A stretch of DNA of 64,000 nt from Verrucomicrobiota bacterium (lineage in GTDB: Bacteria; Verrucomicrobiota; Verrucomicrobiia; Limisphaerales; J093). Under the pieces are notes generated by a model, which ran no database searches, was not told the origin of the DNA, and saw nothing but the letters and a program-made list of their open reading frames with translations. The translations under genes and the position numbers were made by a program. The DNA is taken from contig JAKLFY010000022.1 of the NCBI GenBank assembly GCA_022710935.1, positions 16,587 to 80,586 on the forward strand, read 5' to 3'. How positions within the stretch are numbered: the stretch's first letter is position 1; every line of letters begins with the position of its first letter. Shown here in pieces: positions 35,310-44,175 of the stretch.

Positions 35310-37727
35310 ATGACAAGACCTCGCGCGTTGGTTGTTAAGTGCTGGCTGCGGCGTCTGTCCGCGCAGTGTATGGTTGGCTTGACTGTCGGCCTTTTGAACA
35401 CCTCAGAGGTGTGGGCTCAGCCGCAGTCGGTGCCGAGGAGCGACTTCTGGTTTCCCGACGGACCGGTCCACACCGTCCTCATGACGGACGAGGCGATCTA
35501 CTTCGGCGGTGAATTCGATTACGTGGGGCCTCAGACGGTTCGCGCGGCCGTGTTTGACCGTGTGTCCGGGGAATCGTCCGGCGCGCTCCCTCCGATCGGC
35601 GGTCCGGTGTACGCGGTTGAATCCGATGGGGCCGGGGGTTGGTGGCTGGGCGGACAGTTCACCCAGGTCGGCGGCGTTCCGGCTGTGAACCTCGTTCGTC
35701 TGAAATCCGACTTGTCAGTGGATAAGGCCTGGAATGCCCAGATCACCGGGGCAGGCGTGTACGCTCTCGTCAGGCACGAGGGCCACCTTTACGTCGGCGG
35801 CGACTGTCGAATCGGGGCGGTGCAGCAGAGGAACCTGGCCGCACTGGACACGGAGGACGGCACGGTGGTGCCCTGGAATCCGGACGTGGCGCGGGCGGTT
35901 CACGCGATCGTTGTGACCAACGGTTTGGCATACCTGGGAGGCCAGTTCACGTCCGCGGGCGGCTCGAATCGGGCCTACGTGGCGGCGGTCGATCTCTCGA
36001 CCGCGAAGGCGACCGACTGGAACCCGGGTGCTGACAAGGTGGTCCGAGCGCTTGCTGTAGCTGGGGATGTCGTGTACGCGGGGGGCGAGTTCACGACGAT
36101 CGGGACCAAGCCGCGCAGGTATTTGGCCGCGCTCGAATCCTCGACCGGCGTGGCCACGGCCTGGAACCCGAATCCCAACGGCCTGGTCCGTGCGCTCGCG
36201 GTGACTGACACGACAGTCTTCGTGGGGGGGAATTTCACGACCATCAGCGTGGCGAACCGAAACGCCCTTGCCGCGGTCAAGCGGAGCAACGCCGGGATCC
36301 AACCGCTGGATCTCGGCATCGAGGGCGCGACCGCGCACCCGGTGCGCAGCCTTCGCCTGGTCGGCAACACCCTCTATGTTGCGGGCAGTTTTTCGAAGGT
36401 TCAGGGCATCAGCCATCCACTGGTGACGGCTGTTGACCTGGCGACCGACCAGGTGGTGGCCAACATGCCGCTGGGCAACGAGTACTACGGCGCATCGGCG
36501 CAAGCAGGTGTGTGGGCGATCGGCGCGACGTCGGCGGAGGTCCTCTTCGGCGGCGAGTTCTACTCCCTGGGAGGGCAGGCGCGCCGCAACCTCGCCGCTC
36601 TGTCCGTGCAGACCGGCCAGGTGCTGCCATGGATTGCGGACGCGTCCGATGCGGTTTACGCGCTGGCGCCCGGCGCGGACTGTGTCTATGCGGGCGGGGC
36701 CTTTACCAATCTCAACAGCGCACCCATCTCGGGGCTCGCGGCCCTTGATCCTGTGAGCGGGGCGCTCCTCGATCAATTCGCGTTCACCGCCGCGTACGGA
36801 TCCTCGAAACCGGTTGTCCGCTGCCTTCTTCCGACGGACACCGAACTCTACGTCGGGGGGCTCTTCACTGCCGTCAGCAACAAGACGGCGCGTGCGCTCG
36901 CCGCGGTCGATCTCGTGACGGCCTTTCCATTGGATTTCGCGCCCAATGTGGGCCGAAGCTCTCAGAGTGTCTTTGCCCTGGCGTTGGCGGACACGACCCT
37001 GTTTATCGGCGGCGATTTCACAGAGGTGGGTGGAACGACCCGCAATCGCCTCGCCGCGGTGGATGCTGTCCGCGGCACGTTACTCGACTGGAATCCGAAT
37101 CCGAACAAGGAGGTGAAGGCCCTGTCGCTGGTGGGGGATCGTCTCTACGCGGGCGGCGCCTTCCAATCGATGGGGAGCATCGAGCTGCATTCGCTGGCCG
37201 TGTTCGGGCTTCCCAGCCTCGAGTTGCTGCCCGCGGACGCCACCCTGCCGAAGAGCGTGACTGTCGATGCCCTCAACGCGCTGGACGCAGCCGTCTATGT
37301 GGGCGGCTCGTTCAGCAGCATCGGCGGCGAGTTTCGGCTTTACGCGGCGGTGCTGGGTCCGTTGATGCAGGCGTATGATTGGGATCCGGCGCCGAATGCC
37401 CAGCCTACGGCGATTGGCGTATCCGAACGGTTGGTCTGCCTGGGGGGAGCCTTCACCCTTGTGGGCAATGCCGAGCCGCGCTACGCGGTCGGCCGTTTGG
37501 CGGTGTTCGATCGGTCGCCTGTGTTCACGGGCGTTTCACTGGTGGGCGGCCAGCTCGAGATGGAAGCCACAACTGGCGATCGCAACGTGGCGGTTCTCGA
37601 GGTCTCATCAGACCTCAAGACCTGGAGCGAAGCATCCAGCTCGGATCTGCCGGGTTATTTGTGGTCCATCGACGAGCCGATCGATCCTGGCGCGGGCTCC
37701 CGCTTCTACCGCATCCGGGTGGAATGA
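35310..37727 (+). CDS. Secreted delta-60 (DUF5122) repeat beta-propeller protein
   Basis: An 805-residue exported protein with a basic N-terminus and a hydrophobic segment (QCMVGLTVGLLNTSEVWAQP). At least ten propeller-type repeats follow a pattern such as VYAGGEFTTIGTKPRRYLAA or LYVGGLFTAVSNKTARALAA, each followed by ALxxxTGxxxxWNPN. The repeats fill nearly the whole chain. The C-terminus is the module AVLEVSSDLKTWSEASS...RFYRIRVE shared with other secreted proteins here. No catalytic residues are evident; a binding or surface role is likely. It is transcribed from its own promoter and convergent with the TRAP operon. Confidence 0.8.
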   Translation: MTRPRALVVKCWLRRLSAQCMVGLTVGLLNTSEVWAQPQSVPRSDFWFPDGPVHTVLMTDEAIYFGGEFDYVGPQTVRAAVFDRVSGESSGALPPIGGPVYAVESDGAGGWWLGGQFTQVGGVPAVNLVRLKSDLSVDKAWNAQITGAGVYALVRHEGHLYVGGDCRIGAVQQRNLAALDTEDGTVVPWNPDVARAVHAIVVTNGLAYLGGQFTSAGGSNRAYVAAVDLSTAKATDWNPGADKVVRALAVAGDVVYAGGEFTTIGTKPRRYLAALESSTGVATAWNPNPNGLVRALAVTDTTVFVGGNFTTISVANRNALAAVKRSNAGIQPLDLGIEGATAHPVRSLRLVGNTLYVAGSFSKVQGISHPLVTAVDLATDQVVANMPLGNEYYGASAQAGVWAIGATSAEVLFGGEFYSLGGQARRNLAALSVQTGQVLPWIADASDAVYALAPGADCVYAGGAFTNLNSAPISGLAALDPVSGALLDQFAFTAAYGSSKPVVRCLLPTDTELYVGGLFTAVSNKTARALAAVDLVTAFPLDFAPNVGRSSQSVFALALADTTLFIGGDFTEVGGTTRNRLAAVDAVRGTLLDWNPNPNKEVKALSLVGDRLYAGGAFQSMGSIELHSLAVFGLPSLELLPADATLPKSVTVDALNALDAAVYVGGSFSSIGGEFRLYAAVLGPLMQAYDWDPAPNAQPTAIGVSERLVCLGGAFTLVGNAEPRYAVGRLAVFDRSPVFTGVSLVGGQLEMEATTGDRNVAVLEVSSDLKTWSEASSSDLPGYLWSIDEPIDPGAGSRFYRIRVE

Positions 37728-37744
37728 GAGCAGGACCGGGCCCG

Positions 37745-37800
37745 GGAGGGGTTTGGCTGTCCGCCCCTCCTGTCAGACGCCCCCAGGGCTTGCGGGGGGC
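37745..37800. terminator. GC-rich hairpins between convergent genes
   Basis: Two short inverted repeats lie between the propeller gene and the TRAP operon: GGAGGGG (37745-37751) with CCCCTCC (37764-37770), and GCCCCC (37779-37784) with GGGGGC (37795-37800). Neither has a T-run. Their position between converging stops makes a transcription-ending role plausible. Confidence 0.4.
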
Positions 37801-37838
37801 CGGTGCGACTGTCATTTGACGCCCTGGAGAAGAGCGTT

Positions 37839-39713
37839 CTATTTCAGCACGCTCGGCAGCCAGGTGGTCATCCAGGGGACGTAGGTGATCAACAGAACTC
37901 CGATACCGAGGACCAGGAGCATTGGCAGCGCCGCCCGCATCATTTCGACCAGGGGTTTGTCGAAGCGGTACGAGGCCAGCAGCAGGTTCAGTCCGATCGG
38001 CGGCATTAGGAAGCCAAGCTCCATGTTGGCGAGGAAGATGATGCCCAGGTGCAGAGGGTCGATGCCGAAGGCGACGCCCACCGGCACCAGCAGCGGAACC
38101 ACCACCACGATGGCGGCGTAGATCTCGATCACGCCCCCCACCACGAGGAGCACGGCGTTCAAGGCGAGGAGGAACAGCCAGCGCGATTTGATGTTGGCTG
38201 TGACCCAGGCCACCGCCTGGTCTGGAATTTGGGCGTCGATGAGAAAATGCGTGAAACCGAGGGCGACGCCGAGGATGAGGAGCACTCCGCCAATGAGACA
38301 AGCGCATTCGGTCATCACGCGGGGAACGTCTCTGGAGACCTTCAAGTCACGATAGATGACGACCTCGGCGAAGAAGGCGTAGAGGGCCGTGAGGGCCGCC
38401 GCCTCGACCGGCGTTGCAAAGCCGCCAAAGAGGGCGGTCAGAGCCACGACGGGCGTCAGGAGTTCCCATTTGGCGCCCCACATGGCGTCGAGCGCGACGC
38501 GCGGGTTGAAGCGGCGTCGTTCCGCCTGGACACGTGGTCCCTTGAGCACGCCCCAGACGCCCGTCATCACCACCAGAAGAAGGCCCGGCAACAGTCCGGC
38601 CTGGAAAATCTCCTCGATCCCGATGCTGCTGCCGGTGCTGCTTGCGATGATGGCATAGAGGATCGGCGGCAGGCATGGGGGAAAGAGCAGACCGAGCGAT
38701 CCAGCCCCGCTGAGGAGTCCCAATGAAGTTCGCTCGCTGTAACCCGCCGAGAGGAGGATGGGCATCAGCAGGCCGCCCAGGGCGAGGATGGTCACCCCGG
38801 AGGCCCCGGTGAAGCTGGTGAAAAAGGCGCAGGCCAGCACCGTGCCGATCGCCGCACCCCCGCGGAGATGACCGAAGAGGGCGTCGAAGACCTTGACGAG
38901 CCGGCGGGCCGTCCCGCCCTCGGCCAGGAAATAGCCGGCCAAGGTGAACAGCGGAATGCTCGGCAAGGTCGGGTTGACGGTCAGGCGGTAATGGTTCAGT
39001 GGCATGGACGCGATGGTCTCGCCGGCGCTCCAGAGCAGAATCAGGCCTGCGCCGCCGAGGGCGGTGAAGATGGGAGCGCCCATGGCCACGGCGATCGCCA
39101 GCGTCAGCAGGGCGGGGATCCGGAGCTGCTCGGGCGGGATGGGCGACCACCCTCCGATCGCGACCACCGCCGCCGCCACGGCGAAGGCACCGACGCGTCC
39201 GCGCCAGGTGGTGCCGGCATGGCGTATCATCCGCCACGCGACGAATGCGAAGCCGAGGCAGAGCACCAACTGCACGATCCACAAGGGGATTCCATAGGCC
39301 AGGGTCTTCCCGAGCCTGCGGCTGGCCAGCACGAAATCGACGCTTGCCCTGCAAAGCAGGAAGCTCATGGCGGCGGCAAAGCCGCTGCTGAAGACGAGGG
39401 CCACCTCCTTGAACCTGCCTTTGAAATGGGCCGACAAGGTCGACAAGGCCAGCAACCGGTTGTCGCGCGCGGCCACCGCGCCGCCGAGCATGCCCAGCAC
39501 CAGCACCAGGTGCTGCACAATCGGCGCCGACGCGGGAATGCCCGTGTTGAAAAGCTTGCGCAGCGCGATTTCCGCACACGGCAGCAGAACCATCGCCGCC
39601 AGGACGAATACGACGACCAGGTTCTCTCCCGTCCGCAGGCCGCGCAGCCAGGCCGGGCGTTCTGGCGCGGCCTTGCCGTTCAGGCTCTTTTCCGGGGAGA
39701 ACTCGATGCTCAC
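37839..39713 (-). CDS. TRAP transporter fused small and large permease (DctQM)
   Basis: A membrane permease for tripartite ATP-independent periplasmic transport, using an ion gradient to import an organic acid or similar solute delivered by the binding protein. The first about 190 residues are the DctQ four-helix part (ENLVVVFVLAAMVLLPCAEI, LRKLFNTGIPASAPIVQHLV). The rest is DctM with many helices: NPTLPSIPLFTLAGYFLAEG, TSFTGASGVTILALGG, GSLGLLFPPCLPPILYAI, and LGFLMPPIGLNLLLASYRF. The GTG at 39713 lies 7 bases past the dctP stop, so the genes are coupled. The length, 624 residues, is normal for fused DctQM proteins. Confidence 0.9.
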   Translation of the reverse strand: MSIEFSPEKSLNGKAAPERPAWLRGLRTGENLVVVFVLAAMVLLPCAEIALRKLFNTGIPASAPIVQHLVLVLGMLGGAVAARDNRLLALSTLSAHFKGRFKEVALVFSSGFAAAMSFLLCRASVDFVLASRRLGKTLAYGIPLWIVQLVLCLGFAFVAWRMIRHAGTTWRGRVGAFAVAAAVVAIGGWSPIPPEQLRIPALLTLAIAVAMGAPIFTALGGAGLILLWSAGETIASMPLNHYRLTVNPTLPSIPLFTLAGYFLAEGGTARRLVKVFDALFGHLRGGAAIGTVLACAFFTSFTGASGVTILALGGLLMPILLSAGYSERTSLGLLSGAGSLGLLFPPCLPPILYAIIASSTGSSIGIEEIFQAGLLPGLLLVVMTGVWGVLKGPRVQAERRRFNPRVALDAMWGAKWELLTPVVALTALFGGFATPVEAAALTALYAFFAEVVIYRDLKVSRDVPRVMTECACLIGGVLLILGVALGFTHFLIDAQIPDQAVAWVTANIKSRWLFLLALNAVLLVVGGVIEIYAAIVVVVPLLVPVGVAFGIDPLHLGIIFLANMELGFLMPPIGLNLLLASYRFDKPLVEMMRAALPMLLVLGIGVLLITYVPWMTTWLPSVLK

Positions 39714-39720
39714 GAGCGGT

Positions 39721-40752
39721 TCACTTTCCTTGACCGGCGCGGTATTCGCGGATGAAACGCAAGGCCTCGTCGAAGACATCGGCGGGCACCAGCTTGCCGC
39801 GAATCCTGGGGTAAACCGCTTCCGCTTCAGTCCGCCAGGCAGCTTCGATTTCCGGCGTGACCCGGGTGACCTTGAGCCCCCGTTTTTCCATCGCCGCCAC
39901 GGATTCGGCGCTTTCGCGTCGTCCGTTGGCCTTGATTTCCTTGCCGGCGGCGATCGAGGCTTCGAGCAGCTTTGCGCGGGTCTCGGCGGGGATTTTCTCC
40001 CAGGCCTGGCGGCGGACGACGCAGGCCCCGATCAGCGGGGCCCAATTGAGTTCGAGCATGTGGGGGGCGCGTCCGTCAATCTGGCTGGCCAGGGCGAAAA
40101 CCGGCGGGGCGGGCGTGGCTTCGATCAGACCGGTCTGCAATCCGGGCACGATATCCGCCGTCTCGAGCGGGACGGGGTTGAAGCCGCCGGACTTGTAGAT
40201 GACGACCTGTTCCGGGTTGCCGGCCCAGGTGAACAGCTTGAGTTTCTTGAGATCTTCCGGGTAGGCCACCGGCTTCTTCGAGAAGAAGCGCACCCAGCCG
40301 GCATCGGACCAGAACAGCACCACGAAGCCCTTTTCGTGAAGGCGCTTTTCGAGCATCGGTTCGAGTTTGCCGCAGGCGTAGTCCACCTCGGCCAAATCCC
40401 GGAAACCCATCGGGATGTTCTGGAGTCCGGCCACCCCGAACTCGACCTCGGCCAGTCCGACGCCGGTGAGCATGGCGGCCTGGATCGAGTTGACTCCCAT
40501 CAGGCCCACGGTGTCCGCTTCGCCCCCCAGTTTCCCATCGGCGTAGATGACGAGGTCGACGCTGCCGTTCGAGGCCTTGCGCCACGCGTCCTTCATCGCC
40601 AGGAGGCTTTTGTGGAAGCTGCTGCCGGTGGGCGCGAGGGTGGCGAGCTTGATTCTCTCCGCCCCGAGGACCGTGCCGGCGCAGGCCAGCCAGAGACCCC
40701 CGGCCAGGCCGAGGATCCAGCGGCTCATCTGTCGTGGTGCATGTCGGTTCAT
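39721..40752 (-). CDS. TRAP transporter solute-binding protein (DctP family)
   Basis: The periplasmic receptor of the transporter, 343 residues. Signal peptide: SRWILGLAGGLWLACAGTVL. DctP-type features include IKLATLAPTGSSFHKSLLAM, VIYADGKLGGEADTVGLM, KPVAYPEDLKKLKLFTWAG, and LETADIVPGLQTGLIEATPA. The ligand is unknown; DctP proteins usually bind carboxylates, though TatT-linked types may differ. The start is the ATG at 40752, with an ATG 24 bases downstream as alternative. It is the middle gene of tatT-dctP-dctQM. Confidence 0.9.
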   Translation of the reverse strand: MNRHAPRQMSRWILGLAGGLWLACAGTVLGAERIKLATLAPTGSSFHKSLLAMKDAWRKASNGSVDLVIYADGKLGGEADTVGLMGVNSIQAAMLTGVGLAEVEFGVAGLQNIPMGFRDLAEVDYACGKLEPMLEKRLHEKGFVVLFWSDAGWVRFFSKKPVAYPEDLKKLKLFTWAGNPEQVVIYKSGGFNPVPLETADIVPGLQTGLIEATPAPPVFALASQIDGRAPHMLELNWAPLIGACVVRRQAWEKIPAETRAKLLEASIAAGKEIKANGRRESAESVAAMEKRGLKVTRVTPEIEAAWRTEAEAVYPRIRGKLVPADVFDEALRFIREYRAGQGK

Positions 40753-40799
40753 AGTGCTTGAATCTGTTGATCAGGATGCGGCTGTTCCATCGCGCGCGC

Positions 40800-41771
40800 T
40801 CAACGGTCGGATGGTTCGTCCAAAATCAGAAACAGTTCGTCTCTCTTGGACATCAGCCACCGCGCCCGGCGCTGCATGACCAGATTGACGAGGCGCATCT
40901 CCGGCTGCGCATCGGGATCGATTGCGAGGGCCCGTTCGAGGAGGATGTCGAACTCCTTCAGGTCCTGCTTCTGCACGCAGACCGCCTCGGCAAAGGACAC
41001 CAGCGGTCCCGCAAGCAGCCCGCCCGAGAGAGCCAGCGCCCGTTCGAGGTGCTGCCGGGACCGTTCCGCGGGATCGCCCGGACGGCCCGATCGCGCCATC
41101 TCGTAAGTGATGAGGAAGCTGTGAATGGCGCCTTTGTCGAAGGCCTCCTCCAGGACCAGCGCGCGATCGATGAGCGCCTCCATTTGGGGAATCTCGGCAA
41201 TCAGATCCGGATCATCCTTCGACAGGCTGATCGCCGCCGCCCACGATGTGGCGGTCCAGTAGAGGAGCGGAACATCCGCCTTGCCGGCCGCTCTCACGGC
41301 CTCGACGGGTTGGGCCCGCAGTCCCGCGGCGAAACCGCGATGCGCCGTCTCGAGCCCGCGCAGACCGTAGTCGCGCGCGCGCAGGTAGAGGCGTCTGGCG
41401 CGGGCGCGCATCGCCTGGGCCTTCGCAAGATCCTGGTCCTCGACCTCATCGGCCTCCTGTTGGACAAAGGCGTAGGCGTACTGGGTGAAGCCGCTGGCGG
41501 TGGCGAAGAGCAAGCCGCGGTGGCGGGGGCTTTCGGCCAGCAGGCTCTCCATCAATTTCAGGCTGAATGGCAGCGCCGCTCCGACAAGCTCGGGATCGTC
41601 GTCGCTCGAAAACGTCGCGCCGCCGCCGGCCAGGGCGTCGCCCACCCTGTTGATCGCCATGCGTTTGATCGAGCAGCCCGGCAGGAGAACCAGCAGGCCC
41701 GCCAAAGCCACGCGCAGCCAGCGGCCCCCCGCGATGCCAGCCTTCGTCTGCATTGTTGTCACGCGGTTCAT
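40800..41771 (-). CDS. TRAP transporter T-component lipoprotein (TatT-like)
   Basis: A 323-residue lipoprotein with lipobox LLPGC (lipidated C33) after MNRVTTMQTKAGIAGGRWLR. The mature part is entirely helical and TPR-like, with FSLKLMESLLAESPRHRGLL, GLETAHRGFAAGLRAQPVEA and DDPDLIAEIPQMEALIDRAL, like Treponema TatT, which partners the TRAP binding protein and may help pass hydrophobic ligands. It is the first gene of the operon; dctP follows 47 bases later. The ATG at 41771 precedes a second usable ATG at 41753. Confidence 0.8.
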   Translation of the reverse strand: MNRVTTMQTKAGIAGGRWLRVALAGLLVLLPGCSIKRMAINRVGDALAGGGATFSSDDDPELVGAALPFSLKLMESLLAESPRHRGLLFATASGFTQYAYAFVQQEADEVEDQDLAKAQAMRARARRLYLRARDYGLRGLETAHRGFAAGLRAQPVEAVRAAGKADVPLLYWTATSWAAAISLSKDDPDLIAEIPQMEALIDRALVLEEAFDKGAIHSFLITYEMARSGRPGDPAERSRQHLERALALSGGLLAGPLVSFAEAVCVQKQDLKEFDILLERALAIDPDAQPEMRLVNLVMQRRARWLMSKRDELFLILDEPSDR

Positions 41772-42095
41772 CTCAGGACGATCAATGTTCTGACTTTGCG
41801 GGCTGTTGCTCAAGCCTGAATGAGACGGCCCAGGTCTTTGTCTTTGGCCAGACCGCAGGCCGCGGCAGGCGTCGGTTGCGGGTTCGTCCCGCCGGTTCCG
41901 CACGGCAGGACCAGTATCAGGCGGGGGAGAGAGTGGCCAATTGATAAAGCCACTGCCGACATTGGCGGATTCAACGCCGCCCGAACCCCGATCCTCGTCA
42001 ACACATCCGCGCGGCTCGACGTGCTCCTCCTGTCCTGTCAGGATGGGCTTCGTGAAACCTGCAATCCCGGACCACGCGGCCGGCGCACTCCTCGC
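41772..42095. other. Divergent intergenic region of about 320 bases
   Basis: It separates the TRAP operon (minus) from the B12-binding radical-SAM gene (plus) and should hold both promoters. No convincing -35/-10 pair, operator or riboswitch fold was found. In particular I could not recognise a cobalamin-riboswitch B12-box. Confidence 0.4.
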
Positions 42096-43703
42096 ATGCC
42101 AGAGATCCTGCTCGCCACACTGAACGCGAAGTACATCCACTCCGCGTTGGGCCTGCGCTGCCTGATGGCCAATCTTGGCCCCCTGCGGGAGCGGGCGGCA
42201 ATGCTTGAATTCGACCTGGCCCAGCGTCCACTCGAGGTCGTCGAGCAGATGCTCGCCGTCAGCCCTCGGATTGTCGGCCTTGGGGTCTACATTTGGAACG
42301 TCGCTCAAATCACCGAGGTGGTTGCGCTCCTGAAACGCCTGCGCCCCGGCATGGTGATCGTGCTGGGAGGGCCGGAAGTGATCTGCGAAACCGATCTGCC
42401 GCCCGTTGCCGGACTGGCCGACTACGTCATCGCAGGCGAAGCGGACCTCGAATTCGCCGCATTGTGCCAGGCCATTCTGGCCACACCGCCGCCCGCGGGA
42501 GGAGCCGATGCGGACGGCCCTTCCTCGGCGTCGGAGCGCCCCAGCCAAAGTCCCGGGATGGCGCGGAGGCCGAGGGTCATCCGCGCCGGGCACGCCAGGC
42601 TCGGCGACGTGGCCCTGCCTTATGAGTTCTACACCGACGCCGACATCGCGCATCGGATCGTGTATGTCGAGGCGTCGCGCGGCTGTCCGTTCGGCTGCGA
42701 GTTCTGTCTCTCGTCGATCGAGGCCTCGGTCCGGCAGTTTGATTTAAGCCTGTTTCTCCGAGCCATGGAGCAGCTTCTCGAGAGGGGCGTGCGGCACTTC
42801 AAGTTTGTGGATCGGACGTTCAACTTGAACATCGAGGTCTGCGGGCGGGTTCTCGAGTTCTTTCTGGCGCGCCTCTGCGACGGGCTCTTCCTCCATTTCG
42901 AGATGGTGCCCGATCGTCTGCCGGTCGAACTGCGCGAGGTCCTGGCCCGCTTTCCCCCCGGGACATTGCAGATCGAACTCGGGATCCAGACCTTCAACGA
43001 CGAAGTCGCCCGCCGGATCAACCGACGGCAGGACTGCGCGCAGATCGCCGAGAACCTCCGGTTCCTGCGTCAGGAGACTCGGGCGCATCTGCACACGGAC
43101 CTGATCATCGGCCTGCCCGGCGAACGCATCGACAGCATCGCGGACGGATTCGATCGACTGGTCGCGCTCGACGCGCACGAAATCCAGATGGGCATCCTCA
43201 AAAGACTCCGCGGCGTCCGCATCATCCGGCACGACGACGCGTGGGGCATGGTTTACTCCCCGCTGCCGCCTTACGAGTTGATCGAGAGCAGGACGCTCGA
43301 TTTCCCTACCCTCCAGCGCCTCCGACGATTCGCGCGGTACTGGGACCTGATCGGCAACAGTGGAAACTTCGTGGAGACCACGCTGCTGCTCCGGGCCAAG
43401 GGCGGGGGATCGCCTTTTGCAGGTTTCCTGCGCCTCAGCGATTGGCTTTTTGCGCAGACGGGCCGCCAGCACGCGATCGCTCTGCCGCGTCTGGCGGAGC
43501 TTGTTTTTGACTACCTCACGCGCGTGCTGGAATGCGACCCGACGGTTGCGGCAGAGACGGTGCTCCGCGACTACCGCCGTTCGGGCCGTGCCGGGGATCT
43601 GGCTTTTCTGCGGGATGACGCCGATCGTGACACCAAAGCCCATCGCGCCGCGGGCCCGAGGCGAAGCGATCGGCGTCAGGCGCGCCATCGCGCGGCGGGC
43701 TAG
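42096..43703 (+). CDS. B12-binding-domain radical SAM protein (DUF4080-type)
   Basis: A 535-residue enzyme. An N-terminal Rossmann-like cobalamin-binding region opens MPEILLATLNAKYIHSALGL and contains VGLGVYIWNVAQITEVV and VIVLGGPEVICETD. An unusual Pro/Ser/Arg-rich insert (about 130-160) precedes the radical-SAM core, whose cluster cysteines are C197, C201, C204 (RGCPFGCEFC). The barrel continues with FKFVDRTFNLN, ELGIQTFNDEV and HTDLIIGLPGE. The C-terminal region resembles DUF4080 (MGILKRLRGVRI, FARYWDLIGNSGNF). Relatives carry out methyl transfers or rearrangements, mostly uncharacterised. The final about 20 residues are arginine-rich and may be a degraded tail. It stands alone. Confidence 0.85.
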   Translation: MPEILLATLNAKYIHSALGLRCLMANLGPLRERAAMLEFDLAQRPLEVVEQMLAVSPRIVGLGVYIWNVAQITEVVALLKRLRPGMVIVLGGPEVICETDLPPVAGLADYVIAGEADLEFAALCQAILATPPPAGGADADGPSSASERPSQSPGMARRPRVIRAGHARLGDVALPYEFYTDADIAHRIVYVEASRGCPFGCEFCLSSIEASVRQFDLSLFLRAMEQLLERGVRHFKFVDRTFNLNIEVCGRVLEFFLARLCDGLFLHFEMVPDRLPVELREVLARFPPGTLQIELGIQTFNDEVARRINRRQDCAQIAENLRFLRQETRAHLHTDLIIGLPGERIDSIADGFDRLVALDAHEIQMGILKRLRGVRIIRHDDAWGMVYSPLPPYELIESRTLDFPTLQRLRRFARYWDLIGNSGNFVETTLLLRAKGGGSPFAGFLRLSDWLFAQTGRQHAIALPRLAELVFDYLTRVLECDPTVAAETVLRDYRRSGRAGDLAFLRDDADRDTKAHRAAGPRRSDRRQARHRAAG

Positions 43704-44175
43704 CCCGGGTCGATGACAGGCTTCGCGCCAAACCTGATCCGGGCCAGCGAGGCGCGCCTCAGACCAAATCCCAGTCCTCATAGTCATGATGAGTCCCTGT
43801 GCTTCTCCGCCCCTCTCTCCCGAGCGGCTCGACCGAGCTCGCCGAGGTCCTCGCTCCTTAGAATCCTTGGCCCCTGCAACGCAACACAGACACTTGACTT
43901 GTCTACAACACGTGACACCGGTCAAGGATTCTAGCGTGTTGTTCTTTTGTGAACTGTTCGGTGAGCATGAGCCCGAAAACCGCAAGTGCTCGGAAAGCGG
44001 AGATCCCGTTCCACGATTCATGGATCGCGTTGACCTTTAACAGTTGAGTGCGCACGAGGACTTTGAACCGATTCGGAGCCGTCCCGCATCGCGGGATGAG
44101 TCGGCGCTGACTCCTGCCTTTGCGGAGCGAGATGGCGCGGACTGACGTCCGCGGCTACGGAACGACGTCGTTCGA
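43704..44175. other. Convergent gap of about 470 bases with repeat elements
   Basis: No gene is supported. The region holds the palindromic element at 43860-43932, a short hairpin CCCGCATCGCGGG near 44083, and, near 44140, GGCGCGGACTGACGTCCGCG, a GC-rich palindromic block. The subtilase gene ends just downstream on the minus strand. Confidence 0.5.
43860..43932 (-). repeat. Palindromic intergenic element, family 2, copy A
   Basis: The ends AGAATCCTTGG (43860) and CAAGGATTCT (43923-43932) are inverted repeats. Read on the minus strand it matches the element at 51825 along its length, including GAATCCTTGACCGGTG, GACAAGTC, and a GTTGNAGGGG block before CAAGGATT. It is a MITE/REP-like dispersed element with no coding capacity. 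Confidence 0.65.

Noticed and set aside
41772..42095. Cobalamin riboswitch upstream of the B12-binding radical-SAM gene
   Set aside because: I could not find a B12-box or the expected fold, and cobalamin-binding enzymes are often not under riboswitch control.
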